Source of the DNA: Alphaproteobacteria bacterium
GTDB taxonomy: Bacteria; Pseudomonadota; Alphaproteobacteria; Ferrovibrionales; Ferrovibrionaceae
Length of the DNA stretch: 64,000 nt
Direction: 5' to 3'
Assembly (NCBI GenBank): GCA_947473805.1
Contig: CANJGB010000006.1
Location: 59,938-123,937, forward strand
Part shown: one piece after another, positions 8,278 through 18,445 of the stretch
How the letters are laid out: each line of letters starts with the position of its first letter
Numbering within the stretch: the first letter of the stretch is position 1
Translations under genes and position numbers: made by a program
The notes under the pieces: generated by a model
What the model was told of the DNA's origin: nothing
Databases searched by the model: none
Seen by the model: the letters and a program-made list of their open reading frames with translations, nothing else

Positions 8278-8658
8278 TCAGGCGGTTATGGTGTCGTACT
8301 TCGCCGGCAGGATGATCTCCAGCGCCTCGCGGTCGTCGGAATATTCCAGCACTTCGTGGCGGATGCCGGGCGGCTGGATCCAGCTGCTGCCCTCGCGTAC
8401 CGTTACCTCGCCGACGCCGTCGATGCGCATGCGCTGCCACCCCTTGAGGATGTAGACGAACTGGAATTCCACTGTGTGGTAGTGGTTGCCGCCGGTCGAA
8501 CCCGGCTCGCATGGCCGCGCGGCCTTCACAACATGCGCCTCGGCAAAGCCGTTGGTCGCCGCCGCGACGCCGAGGTCGCGATAGATGTTGTAGGGACGCA
8601 GACCGGTCGACTTGAAAGACTCGTCGGTCAGATGATCGACGACAAAACGCTGCTCCAT
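8278..8658 (-). CDS. Cupin-domain protein
   Basis: A 126-aa single-domain cupin. The first motif reads GGNHYHTVEFQFVYILKG (about residues 57-74) with metal-ligand His residues and Glu, and the second reads GSSWIQPPGIRHEVLEYSD with the last His. Small cupins of this type are dioxygenases, isomerases or ligand sensors. AGGGAGAGTGCG precedes the ATG. It is the last gene of a minus-strand run: Bug protein, MaoC-type hydratase, acyl-CoA ligase, cupin, with 25 nt to the ligase. Confidence 0.85.
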   Translation of the reverse strand: MEQRFVVDHLTDESFKSTGLRPYNIYRDLGVAAATNGFAEAHVVKAARPCEPGSTGGNHYHTVEFQFVYILKGWQRMRIDGVGEVTVREGSSWIQPPGIRHEVLEYSDDREALEIILPAKYDTITA

Positions 8659-8683
8659 CGCACTCTCCCTAGTTTGAAAATTC

Positions 8684-10213
8684 CTACGCCGGCTTGAGGG
8701 TGCCGTCCTTGATCCAGCCGATCAGCTCGCGCTTGCGGATCTTGCCGGCGCCCATCGGCATCTCGTCGATAAAGTAGACGAACTTCGGCGCCTTGTAGGC
8801 GGAGATGCCTTCGCGGACGAAGGCGAGAAGTTCCGCCGCAGGTGCATTCGCCCCTGGCCTTAGCGTCACAACCACTGCCGGGATTTCGCTCTTGGCCTCG
8901 TCCGGCACACCCAGGGCGGCGCACACCGCCACCGCGGGGTGCTTGTAGAGGATGTTCTCGATCTCCTGCGGGTAGATATTGTTGCCGCCGCTGATGATCA
9001 CGTCCTTCTTGCGGTCGACGATGAACAGGTAGCCGTCACTGTCGAGATAGCCGAGGTCGCCGCTCACCCAGCCGCGCTTGGTGAACGTCTTGGCCGAGGC
9101 TTCCGGGTCGCGCCAGTAGCCGGCGCCGATACAGTCGCCGCTCAGGATCACTTCGCCAATCGTGCCGGCGGGCACCGGGTTGCCACCATCGTCGACGATC
9201 TCGACGCGCGAACTGCCAATGGCGGTGCCGGCTGACCCGCTCTTGCGCACGCCCACCAGCGGCTCGATCACGTTCTGGCTCAGCGTCTCGGTGGCGCCAT
9301 AGGCCTGCAGCAGCGGCACGCCGGCCATGTCCTCGAACTTCTTGACGACCACGGGCGATACCGGCGACCCGCCCTGGCTGCAGATGCGCAACGACGTCAG
9401 GTCGTCGCGCGCCGGGTCGAACTCGTTCATCAGGTAGACGTACATAGTCGGCGTGCCGACGATGTTGGTCACGCGGTAGCGCTTGATCGAATCAAGCACC
9501 CGCCGCGTGTCCCAGCGCTCGTGCAGCACCATCGAGCCGCCGTTGAACATGCAGAGGTTGGTGATCAGGTTGCCCAGATTGCCGAACAGCGGCGCGGTGC
9601 AGTAATAGACTTCGGCCGTGAACTGCGTGCGATGGGCCACCGTCATGTCGCGGAGCGCCGAGTATTGCGCAAAGTGCGGCTGCATCGCCGCCTTGGGCAG
9701 GCCGCTGGTGCCCGAGGTGAACAGCATCGTGGCGATGTCCGTTCCCTTGCACGGCGCGTTCTCGAACCGGTCCGACGCCGCCGCCATCAGTTCTGCCAGC
9801 GCCGGCCGCTCCGCCGTGCCGGCGCCATCGACCAGCACATGTTTCAGCGTCGGGAAATCGTGCCGGATGCGGTCGATATGCGGCGCCGTCTCGTCGTCGG
9901 TGACGATCAGCGCCATCTCCGTCTTGCTCAGCGCGTTGCGCAGCTCGGTCTCGCGGTACATCGAGCTCATCAGCACGGCGATTGCGCCGATCTTCTGGCA
10001 CGCCCAGTAGGCCAGCGACATGGTCAGCCGGCTGGGCAAATACAGGCCCACGGGCTCCTGCTGCTTCGCGCCGTGCGCAACCAGCACGTTGGCCAGGCGG
10101 CTGGCACGCCGGTCGAACTCGGCATAGGTGAGATCGCCGTCGTCCGAATGGATGAAAATCCGGTCGCCGATGTGGCGCACGTTGCGCGCCAGCATTTCGT
10201 TCAGGAATTCCAC
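8684..10213 (-). CDS. AMP-dependent acyl-CoA synthetase/ligase
   Basis: A 509-aa ANL-superfamily enzyme that would activate a carboxylic acid to its CoA thioester with ATP. Visible motifs are LFTSGTSGLPKAAM (AMP-binding P-loop), QAYGATETL (A5), SGDLGYLDSDGY with DRKKDVIISGG (A7/A8) and the catalytic lysine in GAGKIRKREL near the C-terminus. The GTG at 10213 is chosen because GAGGGAGAGAGG lies just upstream and the preceding gene stops 13 nt before; a longer frame to 10273 would overlap that gene. Its operon with a MaoC hydratase and a Bug receptor suggests uptake, activation and hydration of an acid. Confidence 0.92.
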   Translation of the reverse strand: MEFLNEMLARNVRHIGDRIFIHSDDGDLTYAEFDRRASRLANVLVAHGAKQQEPVGLYLPSRLTMSLAYWACQKIGAIAVLMSSMYRETELRNALSKTEMALIVTDDETAPHIDRIRHDFPTLKHVLVDGAGTAERPALAELMAAASDRFENAPCKGTDIATMLFTSGTSGLPKAAMQPHFAQYSALRDMTVAHRTQFTAEVYYCTAPLFGNLGNLITNLCMFNGGSMVLHERWDTRRVLDSIKRYRVTNIVGTPTMYVYLMNEFDPARDDLTSLRICSQGGSPVSPVVVKKFEDMAGVPLLQAYGATETLSQNVIEPLVGVRKSGSAGTAIGSSRVEIVDDGGNPVPAGTIGEVILSGDCIGAGYWRDPEASAKTFTKRGWVSGDLGYLDSDGYLFIVDRKKDVIISGGNNIYPQEIENILYKHPAVAVCAALGVPDEAKSEIPAVVVTLRPGANAPAAELLAFVREGISAYKAPKFVYFIDEMPMGAGKIRKRELIGWIKDGTLKPA

Positions 10214-10226
10214 CGGCCTCTCTCCC

Positions 10227-11132
10227 TCAGTCCCTGCGTGCGGCGAGCGGGCCCGCGACAAACGATAGTTCACTGCGGCTCACCGCCTCGCCGCCGTCCT
10301 TGCGACAAGTAACGGCCACGTCGATCATCGGCACGCCCGCAACGTCGTGCCGGCGCACCACGCCACCTTGCGCCACGATGACGTCGCCGGGAAACACGCG
10401 CGACAACAGGCGGATACTGGCCTTGCGCAGGTTTTGCGGGCCCAGCCAGTCCGCCGCCCAGTTGGCGCCGATACTGGCCTGGAACAAGCCCATGGCCATC
10501 GGCGCGGAGAGACCGGCCGCTTGCGCAAAAGGCTCGTCATGGTGGGCCGGATTGAAATCGCCCGACGCGCCGGCATAGCGGACGAGATCGGTGCGCGTGA
10601 CTGGGCCAACCTTGAGCGGCGCAGGACCAGCTTCGGCAAACTGCTCGGGCGCGGGCAGCGACGGTGTAGGCGGTGCGGCCGGCTTTTCGTTGCCTGCCGC
10701 CTTCGGCGCGGTTTCGATGACCGTTGACATTACTTTCGCAACCGCTCGCCCGCTGTTGTCCCGAAATGCGGTCGCGATCTCGATGAACGTCATCGTGCCC
10801 AAGCGGGCGCTTTCCTTGTCGTAGATGCGCTCGATGGTGGACTGCCCGGTCAACAGTGCACCGGCGACCGGCGGCGGTCCGAAGAACTCGAACGACTGGC
10901 CCGCATGCAGGCCGCGCGCATAGTCGAACTTCAGAAGGTGAAAGACATTCGCCGCTTCGGTTTCCCAGTGCTCGCACGTTGTCAGGAAGTAGGGTGGCGT
11001 CGCCGCGCCCGCCATCCGGAAATAATCCGGGTGGCGGGCATAGGTAGCGCGGGCATATTCCCTGATCTTGCCGGTCTCGACCGGCATGTCGAAGGGCTTG
11101 CCGGCGGCACCGGCGGCACTGTGGTCTACCAT
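10227..11132 (-). CDS. MaoC-family protein with two hotdog domains (dehydratase/hydratase)
   Basis: A 301-aa protein. The N-terminal half (about 1-150) matches the FAS1-like dehydratase type (AATPPYFLTTCEHWE). The C-terminal half (about 170-290) is a MaoC dehydratase with YAGASGDFNPAHHDE, the hydratase motif carrying the catalytic Asp and His. A PA-rich linker joins the two. Such double-hotdog proteins hydrate enoyl-CoA or dehydrate beta-hydroxyacyl-CoA. The start at 11132 (MVDHS) lies 23 nt after the Bug gene; the open frame continues upstream only as an antisense-like shadow inside that gene. The ribosome-binding site is weak, so coupling to upstream translation is likely. Confidence 0.85.
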   Translation of the reverse strand: MVDHSAAGAAGKPFDMPVETGKIREYARATYARHPDYFRMAGAATPPYFLTTCEHWETEAANVFHLLKFDYARGLHAGQSFEFFGPPPVAGALLTGQSTIERIYDKESARLGTMTFIEIATAFRDNSGRAVAKVMSTVIETAPKAAGNEKPAAPPTPSLPAPEQFAEAGPAPLKVGPVTRTDLVRYAGASGDFNPAHHDEPFAQAAGLSAPMAMGLFQASIGANWAADWLGPQNLRKASIRLLSRVFPGDVIVAQGGVVRRHDVAGVPMIDVAVTCRKDGGEAVSRSELSFVAGPLAARRD

Positions 11133-11155
11133 AACGACGTTTTCGGCACGGCGCC

Positions 11156-12127
11156 CTACTGCGGCTGGATGTTGGCGTCGCGGGCGATCCTGGTGCGCGA
11201 CGCCGTGTCGTTCGCCATACGCACCTTCAACTGATCCGGCGTGGTGATACGCGGGACAAGACCGATTGCCTTCACGCGCTCCTGCATCTCGGGCATCTTC
11301 ATTACCTGCTGCAGGTCGGCCGAGATCCTGGCGGTGACGGCTGCGGGCGTCTTGAGCGGCGCGAAGAAGGCGTACCAGAAGGCGGCAACCTGGTCGCCGC
11401 CCTTCTCCTTCAGGGTCGGGATATCGGGCATTTCGGGAATGCGCTGATCGGCCAGCGCGACCAGCGGCACGACGCCGCCGGTCTTGATGTGCTGCGCCAT
11501 GGAAGAATAGCTGGCGAGGTACATCTGTACATCGTTCGCGAGCAGGGCAGGCAGCACCGAACCCGAACCACCGGCATAGGGCACCATCGTCGCCTCGACG
11601 CCGGCCCATTTCAGGAACTTGATCGATTCAAGCTGCTGTTGCGATTGCGGCAGCACGGCGTAGTTCATCTTGTCCGGGTTGGCCTTGCCGTAAGCCCGGA
11701 AGTCCTCGAGATTCTTGATCGGCAGCTTGCCGCTGGTGAACATGGCAAAGTTCGCCTCGGCCACCAGCGAGATCGGCGCCAGATCAGTATTGGGATCGAA
11801 GGTCGTGTCCTTGTTGAACAGGCGGAACGCGGTCATCGCGTCGGCACTGAACAGCAGGCTGTAGCCATCGGGGTCGGCGCGCTTCACCAGCTCCGCCGCG
11901 AGCAAACCGCCGCCACCGGGCTTGTTTTCGACGATGACGGTCTGCTTCCAGGTCTTTTCCAGCTGGTCGGCGATCAGGCGCGCCAGCGAGCTCATCGGAT
12001 TGCCGGTTGCGGTGATCACATAAATGGTGACCGGCTTGGTGGCCGGAAAGGTCTGGGCGGCGCCGGGCGTTACAGTGCCGAGGGCGAGGCCCGCGGCGCA
12101 CAGCGCGGCGGCCAAAATCTGCTTCAC
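11156..12127 (-). CDS. Bug-family tripartite tricarboxylate transporter substrate-binding protein
   Basis: A 323-aa periplasmic receptor, the same length as the Bug protein at 4238. The signal peptide covers residues 1-25 (ending GAAQ), followed by FPATKPVTIYV, VENKPGGGG and PDGYSLL. The GTG at 12127 is chosen because GAGG precedes it and it gives a clean signal peptide; another GTG at 12157 would add ten charged residues. It is the first gene of the minus-strand run with the MaoC protein, acyl-CoA ligase and cupin, so the bound acid is probably the ligase substrate. No TctA or TctB is present. Confidence 0.9.
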   Translation of the reverse strand: MKQILAAALCAAGLALGTVTPGAAQTFPATKPVTIYVITATGNPMSSLARLIADQLEKTWKQTVIVENKPGGGGLLAAELVKRADPDGYSLLFSADAMTAFRLFNKDTTFDPNTDLAPISLVAEANFAMFTSGKLPIKNLEDFRAYGKANPDKMNYAVLPQSQQQLESIKFLKWAGVEATMVPYAGGSGSVLPALLANDVQMYLASYSSMAQHIKTGGVVPLVALADQRIPEMPDIPTLKEKGGDQVAAFWYAFFAPLKTPAAVTARISADLQQVMKMPEMQERVKAIGLVPRITTPDQLKVRMANDTASRTRIARDANIQPQ

Positions 12128-12266
12128 TGGTTTCCTCACTTTGTGTGTTGCGGTCACACTACTTCAGGCGACCGGGAGGTCCAACCGCCGATCAATTGGA
12201 ACTGCCATGGCAGGGCGTTTCCAGCCGCTCATTTTCTACGGATGTGGAAAAATGTCTCGGGCGAAA

Positions 12267-14417
<2,151 letters not shown>

Positions 14418-14505
14418 GCCCGCCCCCGACAAACAAACCGCTAATTGAGGCAGATTAGCACGTGCGCGAGGAGGCCGTTAAGCCCGTTGCATCCGCATCA
14501 ACCGA

Positions 14506-14727
14506 CTATCGCTTCGGTAGCTGCGCGCCGGGGGCGGCGTAAACGCCGCACACCTGGCAGGCATTGACCTCGCGCACCGCGATATAGCCGGGCAGGCCCT
14601 TAAGCGCGAACATCACAATGTATCCGTACGCTGCCGAACCGCCGCCGGACTCGCCGTAGGTGCGTAACCACGCGAGGTCGGCCGGCAGAATGCCGAGATA
14701 GTCCAGCGCCGCCGCGGTGTCCGCCGC
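14506..14727 (-). pseudogene. Open-frame remnant with C-terminal CxxC, origin unknown
   Basis: On the minus strand a frame open from just after a TGA (14728-14730) to TAG (14506-14508) gives 73 codons with a protein-like composition. It contains LGILPADLAWLRTYGES, MFALKGLPGYIAV and a final NACQVCGVYAAPG with a CxxC. There is no start codon at its beginning; an internal ATG would leave only about 37 aa. I do not recognise the family. It directly follows the thiolase remnant, so the region looks like decayed DNA. Confidence 0.4.
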
Positions 14728-14760
14728 TCAGCGCCGCCTTGCCAGTGCGCGCCGCCGTCG

Positions 14761-14895
14761 CCCCAACGGATGGCCGACGGCGATGGCACCGCCGTCGAAG
14801 GTGGCCTTCTCGCGCGGGATGCCCAGTTCATTCAGTCAGGCCATGGCCTGGCTGCCGAACGCCCCGTTGATTTCGACAAGGTCCAGATCAGCCAC
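14761..14895 (-). pseudogene. Thiolase (acetyl-CoA acetyltransferase) remnant
   Basis: The minus strand reads VADLDLVEINGAFGSQAMA, a TGA stop (14836-14838), then LNELGIPREKATFDGG and AIAVGHPLG. These are the adjacent conserved blocks of thiolases (DLVEINEAFAAQ and GGAIALGHPLG). After GHPLG the frame is lost; shifting by one base continues plausibly as ATAARTGKAAL. Only about 45 codons of a gene normally near 390 codons remain, with no N-terminal cysteine domain. It is a clear relic of a degraded thiolase. The rest of 14418-15048 holds only this, the neighbouring remnant and the start region of the pirin gene. Confidence 0.75.
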
Positions 14896-15048
14896 CGTGC
14901 TGCTGCTGTCGGCTATGGTCGGCGGCCTCGCGCTGGCGCGCGCCACGGCGAAATCTTGGCCCGAGCTTTCGGCCGAGTTTCTGGCATCATTGCGAACGCA
15001 ACAGGGCGATATTGCCCTTGCGACGTAGCAACGCGCCGGGAGTTCGCC

Positions 15049-15915
15049 GTGCTTGACCTTGTCATCGAACAGAAGCGCCGCAGCATCGGCAGTTTCGAGG
15101 TCGGGCGCGTCCTGCCCTCGGTCGGCCGCCGCATGGTCGGGCCGTTCGTCTTCTTCGACCATATGGGGCCGGTCGATTTCGCCGCCGGCATTCCGCGCAG
15201 CGTCGACGTGCGCCCGCACCCGCATATCGGCCTGTCGACGGTGACCTACCTGTTCGACGGCGACATCATGCACCGCGACAGCGTCGGCTCGGAGCAGGAG
15301 ATCCATCCGGGCGAGGTGAACTGGATGACGGCCGGTCGCGGCATCACCCATTCGGAACGGTTCGAGCGCGCGCGTCGCGAGGGCGGCCGGCTGCATGGCA
15401 TCCAGGCCTGGGTCGCGCTACCGGCAGCGGACGAGGAGACCGCGCCGACCTTCAATCATCATGGCGCCGAGGACCTGCCGCTGCTGGAGGGCGCGGGTGC
15501 AAAGGGGAGCCTGATCGCAGGCACGGCCTATGGCCTGCGAGCCGACGTGGAGACGCATTCGCCGCTGTTTTACGCGCACTGGAACCTGGACGACGGGGCC
15601 ATCGCGGAGGTGCCGACAGGCGACCCGGAGCGCGCGGCCTATGTGGCCAGCGGCGCCATTGAACTGGAGGGCGAAACCTATCGCACCGGGCAGATGCTGG
15701 TGCTGAAGCCCGGCGGCGCGGTGGCGCTGAAGGCCGTGGGGCCGGCGGTGCTGATGCTGCTGGGCGGCGAGCCGCTGGGGCCGCGGTTCATCGACTGGAA
15801 CTTCGTGTCGTCGTCGAAGGAGCGGATCGAGCAGGCCAAGGCGGACTGGCGCGCGGGCAGAATGAAACTGCCCGACCTCGACAACCAGGAATTCGTGCCG
15901 TTGCCGGAACGCTGA
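15049..15915 (+). CDS. Pirin family protein
   Basis: A 288-aa bicupin of the pirin family. The N-terminal pirin domain carries HPHIGLSTVTYLFDG and HRDSVGSEQ, the His and Glu metal ligands, and RGITHSERF. The C-terminal pirin domain spans about 170-270. Bacterial pirins bind iron, and some (YhhW) have quercetinase activity or act as regulators. The GTG at 15049 has GGGAG upstream; the frame is open much further upstream but crosses the thiolase remnant, so that part is not coding. Its stop abuts the stop of the convergent hydrolase with no gap. Confidence 0.9.
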   Translation: MLDLVIEQKRRSIGSFEVGRVLPSVGRRMVGPFVFFDHMGPVDFAAGIPRSVDVRPHPHIGLSTVTYLFDGDIMHRDSVGSEQEIHPGEVNWMTAGRGITHSERFERARREGGRLHGIQAWVALPAADEETAPTFNHHGAEDLPLLEGAGAKGSLIAGTAYGLRADVETHSPLFYAHWNLDDGAIAEVPTGDPERAAYVASGAIELEGETYRTGQMLVLKPGGAVALKAVGPAVLMLLGGEPLGPRFIDWNFVSSSKERIEQAKADWRAGRMKLPDLDNQEFVPLPER

Positions 15916-16782
15916 TCAGCCGCCCAGCAGGAACTCGATGTTGAGCGGGTTGAACTCTGCTGGCCGCTCCAGATGCGGCCAGTGGCCGACGCCCGCCATG
16001 GTGACGAGGCGCGAGCCGGGAATAAGCCCGGCGATGTCCTTGGCGTCGCTGAAATCGGCGTCGTGGTCGTTCAGCGCGCCGATGACCAAAGCCGGCGCCG
16101 CGATGCGCTGCCAGTCCGCGTCACTAATAAGATTGCGCTCGCGGATATCGGGTTCCTGCAACGCCAGCGCGCGCGGCATCGCCTCCTTCATGCCGGGCAG
16201 ACGATAGATCTGCTGCCGGCAGCCGACCATGTCGTCGAACATGGCTGTCTTGTCGTGCACGAGGCGGTCCATCATCGTGCGGATGTTCGTCCAGCTCGGA
16301 TCGGCGGCAGACCCGCCGCGCGTCGCCTTCAGGCGCTTCATGCGTTCGGGATCGGACACCTTGCCCGACGGTGCCACCATGGTGAACTTGGCCGCCCGGT
16401 CGGCATGACTGAGCGCAAAGCGCGCCGCGACCCACGACCCCAGCGATACGCCGAGCAGATGCGCCCGACGGATGTTGTTTGCGTCCATGAAGGCGCGGAC
16501 ATGATCGACATAATCGGCGATCTCGAGATCGCGGTCCGGCTTGTCGCTACGTCCGTTGCCGACGAAGTCGAAGGCGTAGCAGTCGAAATGCGCCGAGTGC
16601 GGACCGAGATTGGCCGAGAAGATTTCCGCGTGGCTGCCGGTGCCGTGCAGCATCAGCAAAACCGGATTGCCCGGCGTCCCCGCATGCAGGTAGCGGGTCT
16701 TGATCCCGCCGGCATCCACATAGCCCTGGTCGAACGCGTAGCCGGCCAGGTCGGTCCAGATGCTGCGATAGGCGTCGCTCAT
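15916..16782 (-). CDS. Alpha/beta hydrolase (MhpC/XylF-like)
   Basis: A 288-aa alpha/beta-hydrolase with LLMLHGTGSH (oxyanion region), the nucleophile elbow GVSLGS (S113), an acid in LNDHDAD and the catalytic His in GVGHWPHLERP near the C-terminus. The length and pattern fit carbon-carbon hydrolases of meta-cleavage pathways, though ester hydrolases look alike. The ATG at 16782 overlaps the stop of the FAD monooxygenase (ATGA), so the two are translationally coupled. It ends the IclR - dioxygenase - monooxygenase - hydrolase unit, which fits hydrolysis of a ring-cleavage product. Confidence 0.87.
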   Translation of the reverse strand: MSDAYRSIWTDLAGYAFDQGYVDAGGIKTRYLHAGTPGNPVLLMLHGTGSHAEIFSANLGPHSAHFDCYAFDFVGNGRSDKPDRDLEIADYVDHVRAFMDANNIRRAHLLGVSLGSWVAARFALSHADRAAKFTMVAPSGKVSDPERMKRLKATRGGSAADPSWTNIRTMMDRLVHDKTAMFDDMVGCRQQIYRLPGMKEAMPRALALQEPDIRERNLISDADWQRIAAPALVIGALNDHDADFSDAKDIAGLIPGSRLVTMAGVGHWPHLERPAEFNPLNIEFLLGG

Positions 16783-18410
16783 GCGGCGACCCGCGCCGCT
16801 GCACGCAGGCCGGCGCCCCTGATACGGTCGATGACGGCGGCGGCATCCCCAGGTGCGGCGTCGCCGCGCCATGCCACATGCCCATCGGGGCGCACCAGCA
16901 CCAGGCGGCGCGCGTACAACTTCGCAATTTCCAAGTCGTCGATACGATGCACATCGAGCGGCAGGCCGACTTTCTTTGCCGCCTCGACCAGGCCTGGCGC
17001 CTCGGCGCCGAAGCAGAGCAGGACGAACCCGCGGCCGAACAGGTCCAGCGTGGACTTGCCTTCGCTCAGCCACGCATGCGGCGCGCGGGCACCGGGCCGG
17101 CTGTTCGGTTCATAGCCGAACGTGTCGTCGGCGGGCTTCGGCGTGCCGTCATCGACGTTGATCGGCGACGGGTCGTAGACGTAACCCAGATGCATGCCCT
17201 GGCGGTTCCAGCCGCGCACGCCGGCAAATTCCTGGCTCAGCTTGTCGCCCAGCAACTTGCGGGCGCGGTCGCCCTCCTGTCCCGGCTGGTCGATGCCGGG
17301 ATTGGCGGTGCCCTTCTTCAGGCGCGCGAAGTCCTTCATCGCCTCGTCCACCGCGCGGTGGGCGATGGGGCGGCGCTCGACGTCATAGCTGTCGAGCAAA
17401 GCCTCCGGCGCCCAGCCCTGGTGCACGGCGGCCAGCTTCCAGCCGAGGTCCATCGCATCGGCCATGCCGGTGTTCATGCCGAAACCGCCGTTCGGCGGAT
17501 GGGTGTGGCCGGAATCGCCGGCGAGGAACACGCGGCCGTCCTGGAAGCGGTCGGCGACGAGCGCGCGGCGCGCCCAGGGCTTCGCGGCATCGATGGTGAA
17601 GTCGAAGTCGCGGCCGACAATGGTCCGCAGAAGTTTCGGCACATCGATCTTTTCGACGTCCTCGTCGCCGTAGTACAGGACGCGCCACAATTCCTTGCCA
17701 TCGACCGCCATGCAGGTGGCCCAGGTGCCCTCGGGCTTCAGGAAGGCATAGCGCCCGGCATTGCCCTTGTCGTGCAGGCTGGCGAGGTCCTTGGTGCGGA
17801 ACTCGACGCTGAGGGAATAGTCGATCAGTTCAGTGCCGCGCATGCGAATGCCCAGCAGGTCGCGCACCGTGCTGGTGACGCCGTCGCAGCCGACGACATA
17901 GCCGGCCTCAACCGTCTCGACCGCATCGGTGTCGAGGTTGCGGATCGTCGCCGTCACACCGCTGGCATGCTGGCGCAGGTCCTCCAGCTTGTGGCGATAG
18001 CGGATGGTGTTGGTCGGGAACGACTGCGCGTGTCGTTGCCAGATGGGATCGAACCAGGTCTGCGGGCAATGGGCCTGGTGCTCGGGGCTGAACTCGCCCG
18101 GCCTGACCTGGCCCATGGAGGGCGAGTGGCTGCGCGCGATTTCCCAGCCGGTCAGGCTGGTCACGAAAACGGAATCGAGCGGGAAGTCCTGCGGGAAGCC
18201 CCAGTTCTTCACCGCGTCGGCCGTGCCCAGCCGGCGGCAGAATTCCATGGTTCGCACGCTGACCAGCATGATGCGCGGCGAGCGGGTCCATTCGTCGTTC
18301 TGCTCGACCACCATGGCCGGCACGCCACGCCAGCCGAGATCGGCCGCAAGGCCCAGACCGACGGGCCCACTGCCCACGATCAGGACCGGCACCTGTTTCA
18401 CCTGCGCCAC
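16779..18410 (-). CDS. FAD-dependent aromatic monooxygenase (MhpA/PheA-like)
   Basis: A 543-aa class A flavoprotein monooxygenase. The FAD motif GSGPVG is at residues 13-18, followed by VVEQND with the acidic ribose-binding residue. The second FAD motif is GRVFLAGDSGHTHPPNGGFGMN. A C-terminal thioredoxin-like tail is seen, as in MhpA and phenol hydroxylases. It probably hydroxylates a phenolic acid with NAD(P)H and O2. The GTG start has GGGGAGGA upstream. Together with the HmgA-like dioxygenase before it, a route of ring hydroxylation then ring cleavage is plausible. The actual phenol is unknown. Confidence 0.88.
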   Translation of the reverse strand: MAQVKQVPVLIVGSGPVGLGLAADLGWRGVPAMVVEQNDEWTRSPRIMLVSVRTMEFCRRLGTADAVKNWGFPQDFPLDSVFVTSLTGWEIARSHSPSMGQVRPGEFSPEHQAHCPQTWFDPIWQRHAQSFPTNTIRYRHKLEDLRQHASGVTATIRNLDTDAVETVEAGYVVGCDGVTSTVRDLLGIRMRGTELIDYSLSVEFRTKDLASLHDKGNAGRYAFLKPEGTWATCMAVDGKELWRVLYYGDEDVEKIDVPKLLRTIVGRDFDFTIDAAKPWARRALVADRFQDGRVFLAGDSGHTHPPNGGFGMNTGMADAMDLGWKLAAVHQGWAPEALLDSYDVERRPIAHRAVDEAMKDFARLKKGTANPGIDQPGQEGDRARKLLGDKLSQEFAGVRGWNRQGMHLGYVYDPSPINVDDGTPKPADDTFGYEPNSRPGARAPHAWLSEGKSTLDLFGRGFVLLCFGAEAPGLVEAAKKVGLPLDVHRIDDLEIAKLYARRLVLVRPDGHVAWRGDAAPGDAAAVIDRIRGAGLRAAARVAA

Positions 18411-18445
18411 GCCAAATCCTCCCCGAAACTCTTCTTACTTATTAC

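Noticed and set aside
11133..11609. N-terminal extension of the MaoC-family gene
   Set aside because: The extra 159 residues are Arg/Gly-rich and lie entirely over the Bug gene in the same strand but another frame; MVDHS at 11132 starts the recognisable protein.
14770..15048. N-terminal extension of the pirin gene
   Set aside because: The extension crosses the thiolase remnant and has no family match; the GTG at 15049 with GGGAG upstream fits the pirin N-terminus.
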